A stretch of DNA of 37,416 bases, taken from assembly GCA_003135055.1 (NCBI GenBank), contig PLDF01000162.1, forward strand, positions 1-37,416, written 5' to 3'. Positions 8,219-15,252 of this stretch are shown here, one piece after another. The notes beneath the pieces are model-generated. The model was given only the letters and a program-made list of their open reading frames with translations. It was not told where the DNA came from and did no database searches. This stretch comes from Bryobacterales bacterium (GTDB lineage: Bacteria; Acidobacteriota; Terriglobia; Bryobacterales; Bryobacteraceae). Every line of letters begins with the position of its first letter. Within the stretch, counting starts at the first letter, position 1. The position numbers and the translations under genes are program-made.

Positions 8219-8926
8219 TTACCTCCGCTCGACGAACTGCCGCAGGGTTTCGCGCGCGTCCGTCAAATACTCTTTGGGGAAGGGCTTTCGGCTCCCGGCA
8301 AGTCGGCGACAAAGGGGCAGGAAGCCGCCGGGGAAACTCGTCAAACGTGCGGCTCCGTAGGCGTGAGTGAACTCGCTTTGAAAGAACCCATACTCCCACC
8401 CTTCTATGGCCTCTACGCCCGACGACTCTGGAAGGCGCATCGTGCCGACGCAGACTTCGCCGGCGTCATTGCAATTCCAGAACGGCGCCGTTTTCAGTTT
8501 CGTCTCGCCGCGAGGCCGCCCATCCTTATCCAGCGCACGAACCGACAGCTTTCCACCTGCCACCTTGAACACCAATGGCGGTACGGGATATTGCTTACCG
8601 TTCAAGTCGCTTCCCGCTCCGCTATGCTCGCCGAAGAAGAGGATGCGGCGCTGCGCCGGCGTCCACCATACCAGCAGCTCCGAAGTGCGAACGAGGACCG
8701 ATGCGGGCAGGACTTCGGGCGCCACGTACACTCCGAGCCCGGTTGACAGCGCTCGAAGGAATTCCATCGTCAGTGGTTCCGCTTCCCCGAGATACGGCGC
8801 TCCTTCAGTCGGCCCGGATTTTGCGGGATGCCATACAGCAAATGCCTCGCGCCCACCCTGGTAAACCAGGACGGCGCCACTGAGGGTCATGTCTTGTCCG
8901 CCGCCGATCGCCACGCTGATCTCCAT
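8219..8926 (-). CDS. PRTRC system protein B
   Basis: The 235-residue product matches the remembered PRTRC protein B pattern. It has an N-terminal strand region GAVLVYQGG, a middle ELLVWWTPAQRRILFF, the strongly conserved PVPPLVFKV and KLSVRAL, then APFWNCNDAGEVCVGTMRLP and a C-terminal half with FFQSEFTHAYG. The start at 8926 has GGAGG nine bases upstream and lies 14 bases after the protein F stop. Longer upstream codons in the same frame are inside protein F and were rejected. The function of protein B is not known; it consistently occurs with PRTRC C, F and ThiF on plasmids and mobile elements. Soluble, with no membrane segment. Confidence 0.85.
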   Translation of the reverse strand: MEISVAIGGGQDMTLSGAVLVYQGGREAFAVWHPAKSGPTEGAPYLGEAEPLTMEFLRALSTGLGVYVAPEVLPASVLVRTSELLVWWTPAQRRILFFGEHSGAGSDLNGKQYPVPPLVFKVAGGKLSVRALDKDGRPRGETKLKTAPFWNCNDAGEVCVGTMRLPESSGVEAIEGWEYGFFQSEFTHAYGAARLTSFPGGFLPLCRRLAGSRKPFPKEYLTDARETLRQFVERR

Positions 8927-8940
8927 TGTGGCCTTCCTCC

Positions 8941-10023
8941 CTACTTCACGAGCTCCATCATGAGCGTGATCAGGCGCGCTCCTTGGCGAAGCACGCCGCA
9001 TATTACGGCCAACAAGCGGAACGCCTCGCGCACGCTGTCGGCATCTTCGGCCTGGAACGGCAGGATGACATTCGGCTCCGGCGGACACTCAAGCATTCCC
9101 TGACATTCATCGTCGAAGCATCCCTCGATGGCGTCATGTTTATTGAAGACGGCCACAAGCGCCGGGACCGGTGGATTCGAGTCCGCTAACCACGACTCAG
9201 CCCGCTCTCCGAGATCCGGCCGCTTCCCTTTCAGTGAAATACGCTTGAGTTCGATGACGCCTTCGAGCAGAGCCCGAACGCTTTGGTCCCGGACAGTTGC
9301 GGCCAGGCGCTCGACGAACCGGTCCTTGAGCGGATTCAACTTCTGGCGCAGACAGTCCGGAATGGCCTCATCCACGGCCGGCAACTCGACCGTTTCTCCC
9401 TGTGGATCGGCTTCGTACCATTCCCGTAGCTGCTCAACTCGATCAAGGGCATCGCGCTGGTCGTATACCCGGATCCAACGGTTCAAAGCCCCTGTGAACA
9501 ACTCGAAAAATGTGACTGGCAGCCTGGGATGCAAAGCCTGTAACATACGGAGCGCCGGCTCCATCACGACGTACCCCGCGCTTCCGGGCTCCAAGACCAG
9601 ATACATCTCGTTCTCGGAGTCCGCCCGATGACCCTCACTCCCGTAGGGATCGGACGTCAATTCCAAGCGCAAGAAGAATTCCTTCTCAATTTCTGGACCG
9701 CCGTCCGCCACCACGCGGTCCTTCAGCGCCTGCTCAATGAAACGAAATGGGTCGCGTCCCACTTCATTCCACCGCGCGGGTTCAGCCAGGCCCGTCGATA
9801 TAAGCGTTTTCGCTAATTTCGCCGCCACCTCGATTCCATTAAGGAGCCGATACTCCGTCGGGATCCCTTCCAGCCGCGGAATGGTCAAGGTGCAGCCAGC
9901 CGCCATCAAACCATGGGCGGCAGCCATCCTGGTGGGGCCATCAGGTAAGTGCTCTGCCGCCGCGCCGATCTGTTGCTCAGTGCACGGCAGAGGATAAGGC
10001 TCGCGTGTTGCCAGTCGGGGCAT
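8941..10023 (-). CDS. PRTRC system protein F
   Basis: The product (360 residues from this start) sits in the cassette position expected for PRTRC protein F and has its features: an N-terminal LTIPRLEGIPTEY, a central acidic region with DPYGSEG and LVLEPGSAGYVVMEPAL, and a C-terminal stretch PALVAVFNKHDAIEGCFDDECQGMLECPPEPN with clustered cysteines. The C-terminal part ends in a helix rich in leucine and methionine. The start is uncertain: the ATG at 9906 would overlap the stop of a small upstream frame as TGATG, giving a 321-residue protein beginning MAAGCTLTIPRL. Function unknown; cytoplasmic. Confidence 0.78.
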   Translation of the reverse strand: MPRLATREPYPLPCTEQQIGAAAEHLPDGPTRMAAAHGLMAAGCTLTIPRLEGIPTEYRLLNGIEVAAKLAKTLISTGLAEPARWNEVGRDPFRFIEQALKDRVVADGGPEIEKEFFLRLELTSDPYGSEGHRADSENEMYLVLEPGSAGYVVMEPALRMLQALHPRLPVTFFELFTGALNRWIRVYDQRDALDRVEQLREWYEADPQGETVELPAVDEAIPDCLRQKLNPLKDRFVERLAATVRDQSVRALLEGVIELKRISLKGKRPDLGERAESWLADSNPPVPALVAVFNKHDAIEGCFDDECQGMLECPPEPNVILPFQAEDADSVREAFRLLAVICGVLRQGARLITLMMELVK

Positions 10024-10142
10024 TGCCGATACCTCTCCAACAAGGTCTTTTGGGAGGCGTGCAGCCCCCGTGCGAGGAGTTCCAGGTCGACCAAGGCGTC
10101 CTCACGTATTCTGGTCTTCTCAAGTCCGGCTTTAGATCTCAT
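9906..10142 (-). CDS. Possible small protein between PRTRC C and F
   Basis: The frame begins at an ATG with CGGAGG nine bases upstream, a strong ribosome site with no other start to serve. It encodes about 78 residues, MRSKAGLEKTRIREDALVDLELLARGL and onward (cited in parts). Its stop overlaps a candidate start of protein F as TGATG. The first ~40 residues look like a normal soluble helix-rich protein; the second half overlaps the N-terminal codons of the longer protein F reading. Either this gene is real and protein F starts at 9906, or the frame is cut short in practice. No family recognised. Confidence 0.4.
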   Translation of the reverse strand: MRSKAGLEKTRIREDALVDLELLARGLHASQKTLLERYRQCPDWQHASLILCRALSNRSARRQSTYLMAPPGWLPPMV

Positions 10143-10204
10143 CGCTGACAACCTCCGGACGGGGAGCGACGTGGCTCCTGGCTCACTCCACTCCCCTTGA
10201 CTTC

Positions 10205-10396
10205 TTAGCCCTTGGAGCCTATAGCCCGCTCGAAGGTGTACCTCATCGTATCGCCCACGGGTTCCGGCCCGCTGATCGTTGCCGTGGCGATTTCCGGATA
10301 CTGTAGCGCTAGAACGCCTCTAACATCCTCTAGGGTCATCTGCCCGTTTGATGGGTCTGGGAGCTTTAATCCTGCGAAAGAAAATTCCCGCCGCAT
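10205..10396 (-). CDS. PRTRC system protein C
   Basis: This short protein shows the clear PRTRC protein C signature: FSFAGLKLPDPS, then MTLEDVRGVLALQYPEIATA, ISGPEPVGD, RYTFERAIGSKG at the end. The family consensus is a ~70-residue single domain with F.ynG..L.DP, YPEL.tA.i.GPe and a terminal G.KG; it resembles a ubiquitin-like small protein in size and in sharing a cassette with a ThiF/E1 protein (the resemblance in role is inference). The start is uncertain: ATG 10396 gives 63 residues; an in-frame ATG at 10471 is also possible. No strong ribosome site is seen. The gene overlaps the end of the upstream gene by up to 77 bases. Confidence 0.78.
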   Translation of the reverse strand: MRREFSFAGLKLPDPSNGQMTLEDVRGVLALQYPEIATATISGPEPVGDTMRYTFERAIGSKG

Positions 10397-10898
10397 CGGG
10401 AAGGTCCAGGCGCTCGAAAAGCGCGCGCCGGATCCATCCACGACAATCATTCGTACCAAGGGAATGGTCATCGACAACCAGCACCCGTGCATCCGGCTCC
10501 TCGATCCGCACCTTACAGGGTGAGATGAGAATGCCGAAATACGTGACCGCTGCCTCTGGCCATTGCTGGAACCGCTCGGCGATGGCCCGCTCGAATTCCT
10601 TGTTGACGGCGTAATACTTGCCATTTTTCGCGGAACCCGAAGCGCCGATGAGGCGATACTCCACTCCACCGACCGTGAACTTCGCCAGTGCCTGTTCCAC
10701 CTTGGCGCGCCCATAGTCGTCGAGCTCCGTTCCCGGAATTTCGACCGTGACGACACGGATTCCCGGGTAAAGCACGTCCAGGAGCGTGTTACCAAGTTGT
10801 TCTTGCCGGGTCAGTTGCATCGACTTCTGAGCGACCGTTCCTTCCTCGTCGATTTCCAACGCCATCACTGGCAGTTGGGACTTAACTATCGTTTTCAT
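10320..10898 (-). CDS. Conserved-looking 192-aa protein, possible RNA-polymerase-like fragment
   Basis: The start ATG at 10898 is chosen because AAGGAG lies eight bases before it. The product begins MKTIVKSQLPVMALEID. Its core contains VEYRLIGASGSAKNGKYYAV and, further on, ARVLVVDDHSLGTNDCRGWI. These two stretches recall the conserved blocks that precede the catalytic aspartates in the two-barrel RNA-polymerase-like (eukaryotic RdRp/YonO-type) proteins, but the catalytic DxDGD block itself is absent and the gene stops at 192 residues. So it may be a truncated or repurposed relative, or an unrelated family. It immediately precedes and overlaps PRTRC C and is in the same transcript. Function unknown. 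Confidence 0.6.
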   Translation of the reverse strand: MKTIVKSQLPVMALEIDEEGTVAQKSMQLTRQEQLGNTLLDVLYPGIRVVTVEIPGTELDDYGRAKVEQALAKFTVGGVEYRLIGASGSAKNGKYYAVNKEFERAIAERFQQWPEAAVTYFGILISPCKVRIEEPDARVLVVDDHSLGTNDCRGWIRRALFERLDLPDAAGIFFRRIKAPRPIKRADDPRGC

Positions 10899-10910
10899 TG
10901 GGCATCTCCT

Positions 10911-10944
10911 TGTCTGTTTCTGTTGAACGAGCAACAGACGGACA
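10911..10944 (-). promoter_or_regulatory. Inverted repeat in the leader of the 192-aa gene
   Basis: TCTGTTG (10919-10925) pairs perfectly with CAACAGA (10932-10938) around a six-base loop, and TGTC/GACA (10911-10914, 10941-10944) extend the stem across small bulges. It lies directly upstream of the AAGGAG ribosome site on the minus strand. A shorter hairpin of the same kind (CTGTT 11277-11281, AACAG 11287-11291) lies before the next gene's ribosome site. Confidence 0.5.
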
Positions 10945-11044
10945 GGAGCCCCGTTTCCGGTGCCCTCCCTTCGCCTGTTGCCGTGAACTTGAATCAAGTT
11001 CCCGGGTGCCAGGCTCGGAAAGCCGTCACCGGGTTATTGTTTGC

Positions 11045-11257
11045 CTACGCTGGCCTGGCTCTCTTCACCACCTGCGAAAGCCTCCACCTGTCGGTGAGGG
11101 CCTCCTTCAGACGGTCTACAAGATCCGGGAGCGCTTCCACCACCGAACCGAAAACGATGCCGCCAACGAACAGCAGACGCTGTTGCCAGGTCATGCCGGC
11201 GCCGATGAGCATCGCGGAAACGATTACGAGCAGTGTTGCCATCTTGTTTTTCAACAT
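11045..11257 (-). CDS. Small membrane protein
   Basis: A 70-residue protein with two hydrophobic stretches: MATLLVIVSAMLIGAGM (about residues 6-22) and RLLFVGGIVFGSVVEAL (about 27-43), followed by a charged amphipathic tail (DLVDRLKEALTDRW). The ATG at 11257 has GAAGGAGAGGAAGC in front, a strong ribosome site. It sits between the T4SS genes and the PRTRC genes on the same strand, so it is probably a membrane accessory of the secretion system. No family recognised. An overlapping frame (11034-11294) has no ribosome site and is taken as a shadow. Confidence 0.65.
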   Translation of the reverse strand: MLKNKMATLLVIVSAMLIGAGMTWQQRLLFVGGIVFGSVVEALPDLVDRLKEALTDRWRLSQVVKRARPA

Positions 11258-11449
11258 GCTTCCTCTCCTTCTCTGTCTGTTGCCAGAACAGCAAGGAGAC
11301 CGCCGGTGCGGGTCTCGCCGCTTATTCTTGGCCAGGGTTGATCAACTCCAGCCAAGGATTCGCGTGGAAGCCCGGCCAGCACTTTTCCGCATCAAGCTGC
11401 GGATCGCCTCAACTTACGTCATGAGACCGTGCTGCCAATTATGAATGCG

Positions 11450-11761
11450 TCACTTCCTTTCTTTGCGAACCGCCTCCTTTTTGATGACTGGTAAGCTATT
11501 TGACAGATCGGCGTTTGTTTTCCACTCCGTGACCACGGCAAAGCTTCCACCAGTCCGAAACGCCGTAACCATCGCTTCGCTCTCGGTGGAGGCTTCCTCG
11601 CCGAGCTCCATTTTGTCCGTACCCGACGTTTTCACCAGGAAGTAGCGCGCGCCGGTATCATCGGTCCGGCCGCCCCTCCTGTGTTTGGTGCGCTCCTGCT
11701 TCTTGGCTGGCCCCTTAGCCTCACCGGCCGCTACCGGCGCCTGTGCCGTTAATGTCGACAT
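11450..11761 (-). CDS. Small basic hypothetical protein
   Basis: The 103-residue product has a low-complexity Ala/Lys-rich N-terminus (GEAKGPAKKQERTKHRRGG) and a compact C-terminal part with ARYFLVKTSG, STESEAMVTAFRTGGSFAVV. AAAGGAG lies nine bases before the start. It follows the VirB8-like gene by 170 bases. The basic N-terminus could contact nucleic acid, but nothing identifies a function. Confidence 0.6.
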   Translation of the reverse strand: MSTLTAQAPVAAGEAKGPAKKQERTKHRRGGRTDDTGARYFLVKTSGTDKMELGEEASTESEAMVTAFRTGGSFAVVTEWKTNADLSNSLPVIKKEAVRKERK

Positions 11762-11931
11762 CGGCCATCGCTCCTTTCTTCAAGCTGACCCATGGCCCGC
11801 CGGCGCTTTCGAGCCGGCAGGCCGTTCCGCGTCCTCTCTCAAGCACGCGCGAATCGCCAGATCGCGCTGGCTTCGCTCCTACCATCCCGATCCGGAGATG
11901 CCCTCTCGAAAGATCGGAGACAGCAGAACCC

Positions 11932-12690
11932 TCAGTGGTCCAACAGGCCAGATTCCTGCAACAGACCGACATCCTTCTCTCCCACCATCTGTTCCTCGCG
12001 ATATTCAGCTACGAGAAGCCCACTGGGCACCCGCTCTGAGCGTCGGTCCTGAATCAGCCGCACATGGTATTTGCCAACAATCTTGTCGGTGAACTCACTC
12101 TTGTTGCGAATGCGGTGGATTTCTTTCACCCCGAAGGCCTGATACGTCCATGGCTGGCCTGGAACTGGCTCGATGGATCGGATCTTGAATGAGGACGTGA
12201 TCTGCTCGTCTTTGATCTTTCCGATCAGATCCTGATCTCGAAGTTGATTCAGGCAATAGATGCGCAGATTCTGCGTCATCATGTTGAGCGCATCGGCGAA
12301 ATTCTTATCTACCAATGTAGGCGTGTAGCGGAGATAGCTTTCGAGGAATTTCCGTACCGCGGCCCGCCCTTCAATATCGGTCGGCGCCACCTCGCCAGCC
12401 TGCGCACCAGCCAGAACCTTTAAGAGACCGGCGGTCACCGAACTGCCGGCAGGGCTCCCGCCGACGACTGTGGCTTCGCCGTCGGCGGCAACTCGGATCA
12501 CCGTGGGCGGCTGTAAGCGCACGTAGATTGCGAATAACAGGCAGACGAAAGCGATCAGACCGAACAGTCCGGCCATCAGCATCGATCTGTTGGCATACGC
12601 GCGAAGCTGCCCGTCGTGTTCGTAGTATTTCGTATAGTGGACCTTTTCCGGCCCTAGCTCAGAAACGGTCTTGTTGTTGCGAAAAAACAT
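11932..12690 (-). CDS. virB8: VirB8/TrbF-like T4SS inner-membrane protein
   Basis: The 252-residue protein has the VirB8 layout: a short cytoplasmic N-terminus (KVHYTKYYEHDGQLRAYANR), a single membrane helix (LMAGLFGLIAFVCLLFAIYVRL, about residues 38-59), and a periplasmic NTF2-like domain of ~190 residues with FLESYLRYTP, DALNMMTQNL and a C-terminal strand region KIVGKYHVRLIQD. VirB8 nucleates assembly of the inner-membrane complex and contacts VirB10. GGAGA precedes the start by six bases. It follows the VirB6-like gene by 28 bases. Closest alternative name is TrbF, which has the same fold. Confidence 0.75.
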   Translation of the reverse strand: MFFRNNKTVSELGPEKVHYTKYYEHDGQLRAYANRSMLMAGLFGLIAFVCLLFAIYVRLQPPTVIRVAADGEATVVGGSPAGSSVTAGLLKVLAGAQAGEVAPTDIEGRAAVRKFLESYLRYTPTLVDKNFADALNMMTQNLRIYCLNQLRDQDLIGKIKDEQITSSFKIRSIEPVPGQPWTYQAFGVKEIHRIRNKSEFTDKIVGKYHVRLIQDRRSERVPSGLLVAEYREEQMVGEKDVGLLQESGLLDH

Positions 12691-12718
12691 AATTCTTCTC
12701 CCGTCTCAGATTCCGTCG

Positions 12719-13570
12719 CTATCCCTTGCTGTTGAAACTGACGTTCTTGAAAGAGCCAACCGCGGTGCCCACTGTATGTATGATCGTCATCATCGAACTC
12801 CCGATCTCTCCCGTGACAATTCGCCTTGCGAGAAGCGGAATCAGGGCCACCATCACCGCGAAAAGGATGCTCGCCAGCGACATTAGCAGTGTCGTGCTGG
12901 CCCCCTGGAACCAGCCCCCAAGGCTGTCGGAGGCCAGCATCGCGGCCAAGCTGTTCGCGTTTATCGCTGTCAGGAGAACACTGAAGAGGGCATACACGAT
13001 TCCCCACGCTTGGAAAATAAACAGGTTCACGACGTAGCTCCGCGCCAGTTGCCCGACCCCGAAAGCGGGATACAGCGCGAGAACTAAGGGCCCAATCGCG
13101 TACAATATTGCTCCGTACAGGCAATAGAGAATCGTGAAGATCAGGAGGCTGATCGGGAAGATCACTGCCGCAATCAGTTGTACGAGAACGCTGATCAGCG
13201 CCACGATGCTGCTGATGACCAGGTTGAACCAACTCGCGTTGCCGAGTCCGTTGAAATACTGACTCACTTGAAGCATCCAGTTGCTCGCCCAATCGTTGGG
13301 CGAGATTGCCGCAGCGACCTGGTTAAAGGCGCCGTTGACCGAACGAAAGATGCTGTCGTAATTGGAAAGGATCAACCCCAGTAGCAGGAACTTCGCGGCG
13401 GCGATCCCGATCATCCGTGCGTCGCCGCCCCGTGCATACGCTTCATATACCGCGAACAATGCGCAAAGAAGCAGGATGGCGTTCGCAATGTTCGTAATCG
13501 CAGCCATCGGCCCGAATGCTCCCGAAACGCCATTGAGGACTGTTAGAAACGTCTGCTCAAAGAAAAACAC
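12719..13570 (-). CDS. virB6: VirB6/TrbL-like polytopic T4SS channel protein
   Basis: A 283-residue integral membrane protein with about six hydrophobic segments, among them ITNIANAILLLCALFAVYEAY, LVISSIVALISVLVQLIAAVIF, ISLLIFTILYCLYGAILYAI and TTLLMSLASILFAVMVALIPLLA. The segment YAIGPLVLALYPAFGVGQLARSY with the following W is the VirB6/TrbL central signature region (G-P-l...f..t). This protein forms part of the inner-membrane translocation path. The start is a GTG with AGGAGG four bases upstream, nine bases after the preceding gene. Confidence 0.78.
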   Translation of the reverse strand: MFFFEQTFLTVLNGVSGAFGPMAAITNIANAILLLCALFAVYEAYARGGDARMIGIAAAKFLLLGLILSNYDSIFRSVNGAFNQVAAAISPNDWASNWMLQVSQYFNGLGNASWFNLVISSIVALISVLVQLIAAVIFPISLLIFTILYCLYGAILYAIGPLVLALYPAFGVGQLARSYVVNLFIFQAWGIVYALFSVLLTAINANSLAAMLASDSLGGWFQGASTTLLMSLASILFAVMVALIPLLARRIVTGEIGSSMMTIIHTVGTAVGSFKNVSFNSKG

Positions 13571-13579
13571 GACCCCTCC

Positions 13580-14401
13580 TTACTTGACGAACATGTTAGT
13601 CAGATCACGGCGTGTATCGCTCGCATGGTCCGCGTTGAATTTCAGTGCCGCTCCGGTGTTCGCCATGTCAATGGCCCGGATTCTGAACAACTCCGCCATC
13701 GCCGATTGCGTGAGCGCGTGAGCCTTCACCAGCATCGCCGCGGACTGCGCTTCGATCATCGGCGCGGTACCTGGAGCTGCCTGACCAAGCTCCGCCCAAA
13801 GCTGGTCGGACGCATTCATCAACTGATCGGCCGCGGCATCGATCGCGATTGCTTTTTTCAAGGCCGATTGCGCCGTCGCGTCGGTCATGTCAATCATGTC
13901 CCGCACAGCCGGCGGAGCATCCGTCGCCGCAGGAAGCGGCTGGTACACCGTTGTGTATGGGCCGGGAACCAGGCCGATGATCCCCGGATTTCTCGACAGA
14001 ATTACGGCTTCGAGCTGGCGCGGGTTTGCCAGGGTTGCACTGGCAACGTTCAGGTTGACGAGGCCACGAATCACGTTATAGATCCCTTGAACCACGCCCA
14101 CAACGCCGCGTGCGCGATTGATTCCGGCTTGGGGGTAGATCTGATTTTGAAAAAAGGCGTTTATGATGTTCAAAATCTGGTTGACCCTCCCGAGCGCACT
14201 GTTAATCGCTTGCAGACCGGTGCCGATCACGACGTCGATCGCGGTCCCGATCGCCTTGATCGCAGCGACGATTGCGCCCCAATCGATGGACTGGCCATTT
14301 GCAGACTGCGGTGTTAACAATACGAGAACCAACAGCAGGGCAATGATTTTGGTCTTCTCTTGCCAAATGCAGTGGAATACGTCACTCAGAAAAGCAGGCA
14401 T
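13580..14401 (-). CDS. VirB5-like exported T4SS protein, second copy
   Basis: A 273-residue protein with a signal peptide (IIALLLVLVLLTPQSANG, cleaved near residue 36) followed by a helical periplasmic domain. It is a paralogue of the gene just upstream: both have LNVASATL or VNVASATL after a ~90-residue helical region, a YQPLP/YRPIP segment, a conserved D-x-T-D-A/D-D-A motif, APGTAP/APGEAP, and end in a DLTNMFVK/DVQTMFNK tail. Exported helical proteins in this position, between VirB4 and VirB6, match VirB5/TrbJ (minor pilus subunit). AGGAGG lies four bases before the start. The assignment to VirB5 rests mainly on position and shape. Confidence 0.65.
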   Translation of the reverse strand: MPAFLSDVFHCIWQEKTKIIALLLVLVLLTPQSANGQSIDWGAIVAAIKAIGTAIDVVIGTGLQAINSALGRVNQILNIINAFFQNQIYPQAGINRARGVVGVVQGIYNVIRGLVNLNVASATLANPRQLEAVILSRNPGIIGLVPGPYTTVYQPLPAATDAPPAVRDMIDMTDATAQSALKKAIAIDAAADQLMNASDQLWAELGQAAPGTAPMIEAQSAAMLVKAHALTQSAMAELFRIRAIDMANTGAALKFNADHASDTRRDLTNMFVK

Positions 14402-14409
14402 GGCCCCTC

Positions 14410-15252
14410 CTATTTGTTGAACATTGTTTGCACGTCCGTTCGGAACTGAGAGCCGAACATCGCATTTCGCTTTCTTACCGTGTTGTCGTGCGCCACTCGC
14501 GCCGCCTCTTGACGAATCGCGGCCGCGAGAATTCGTTGCATCATGGCCTGGCTCCTGACTGATGCAATAATGCCTGCGCCGGCCAGGTATGGTGCTTCTC
14601 CCGGCGCCATACTTACACCTTCGTTTTCAATCGCGTTGGCCGCTCCCATCATCTGGTCCACCATCGCATCGGAGGCCTTAAGCGTTTTCAGGGTCTCCAG
14701 AGCCATGGCGTCGTCGATGTCGGTTAGGTCTCGCTCCATTGGGTGCGCATCGTTTACCTGGGGAATCGGCCGGTAGGTTTGCCCATAAGCGGTGGTCAGT
14801 TGTCCGAAGTCGGTCGTGCCGCGGTCCCGGATGATTCTCTCGAGCGCCACCGGATGTGGAAGTGTTGCACTCGCAACGTTTACCTGGAGCAGTGCCATCA
14901 GGAACCCGCGGTATTGGTTAATCATCGAACTGACCAATGCACGCGCCTGGTTTATCAACTGCAGGGGGTAGACAACGTCCTCCCAAAGTTGGTCGAACTG
15001 CGTCAGGACGGCATTGATCAAACCAATCGTGTCCAGGACATCATTGAGAAGTCCTCCGATCCTGGTGGTGATAAGGTTGACTACGGCCGCCGCGGCGGCT
15101 ATTATCGCACCGATCCCGATTTGCGCTTTCGCCGGTGGAGCGACCATCGTGAAGGCCACTGCGCCGATTAGGGTCAGAGCAACTACCCGGCGCACGCGCC
15201 GCACCAGGAAAAACGCGTGTAGGCTGGTGAAGAAAAGGGATAGCAGCCTCAT
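14410..15252 (-). CDS. VirB5-like exported T4SS protein, first copy
   Basis: The start ATG at 15252 overlaps the VirB4 stop as ATGA, so translation is probably coupled. The 280-residue product has a basic N-terminus and an export segment (VVALTLIGAVAFTMVAPPAKAQ, ending near residue 44 and cited in part), then a helical domain with INAVLTQFDQLWEDVVYPLQ, a feature of TrbJ/VirB5 proteins (FDxxW..vyP). It shares the ASATL, YGQTYRPIP, MERDLTDIDDA and terminal TMFNK motifs with the next gene downstream, its tandem paralogue. Likely a periplasmic or pilus-tip component. Longer in-frame codons upstream lie inside VirB4 and were rejected. Confidence 0.7.
   Translation of the reverse strand: MRLLSLFFTSLHAFFLVRRVRRVVALTLIGAVAFTMVAPPAKAQIGIGAIIAAAAAVVNLITTRIGGLLNDVLDTIGLINAVLTQFDQLWEDVVYPLQLINQARALVSSMINQYRGFLMALLQVNVASATLPHPVALERIIRDRGTTDFGQLTTAYGQTYRPIPQVNDAHPMERDLTDIDDAMALETLKTLKASDAMVDQMMGAANAIENEGVSMAPGEAPYLAGAGIIASVRSQAMMQRILAAAIRQEAARVAHDNTVRKRNAMFGSQFRTDVQTMFNK

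Noticed and set aside
7499..8746. Plus-strand 415-codon gene
   Set aside because: It is the antisense shadow of the PRTRC ThiF and protein B genes, both of which have clear family motifs and ribosome sites.
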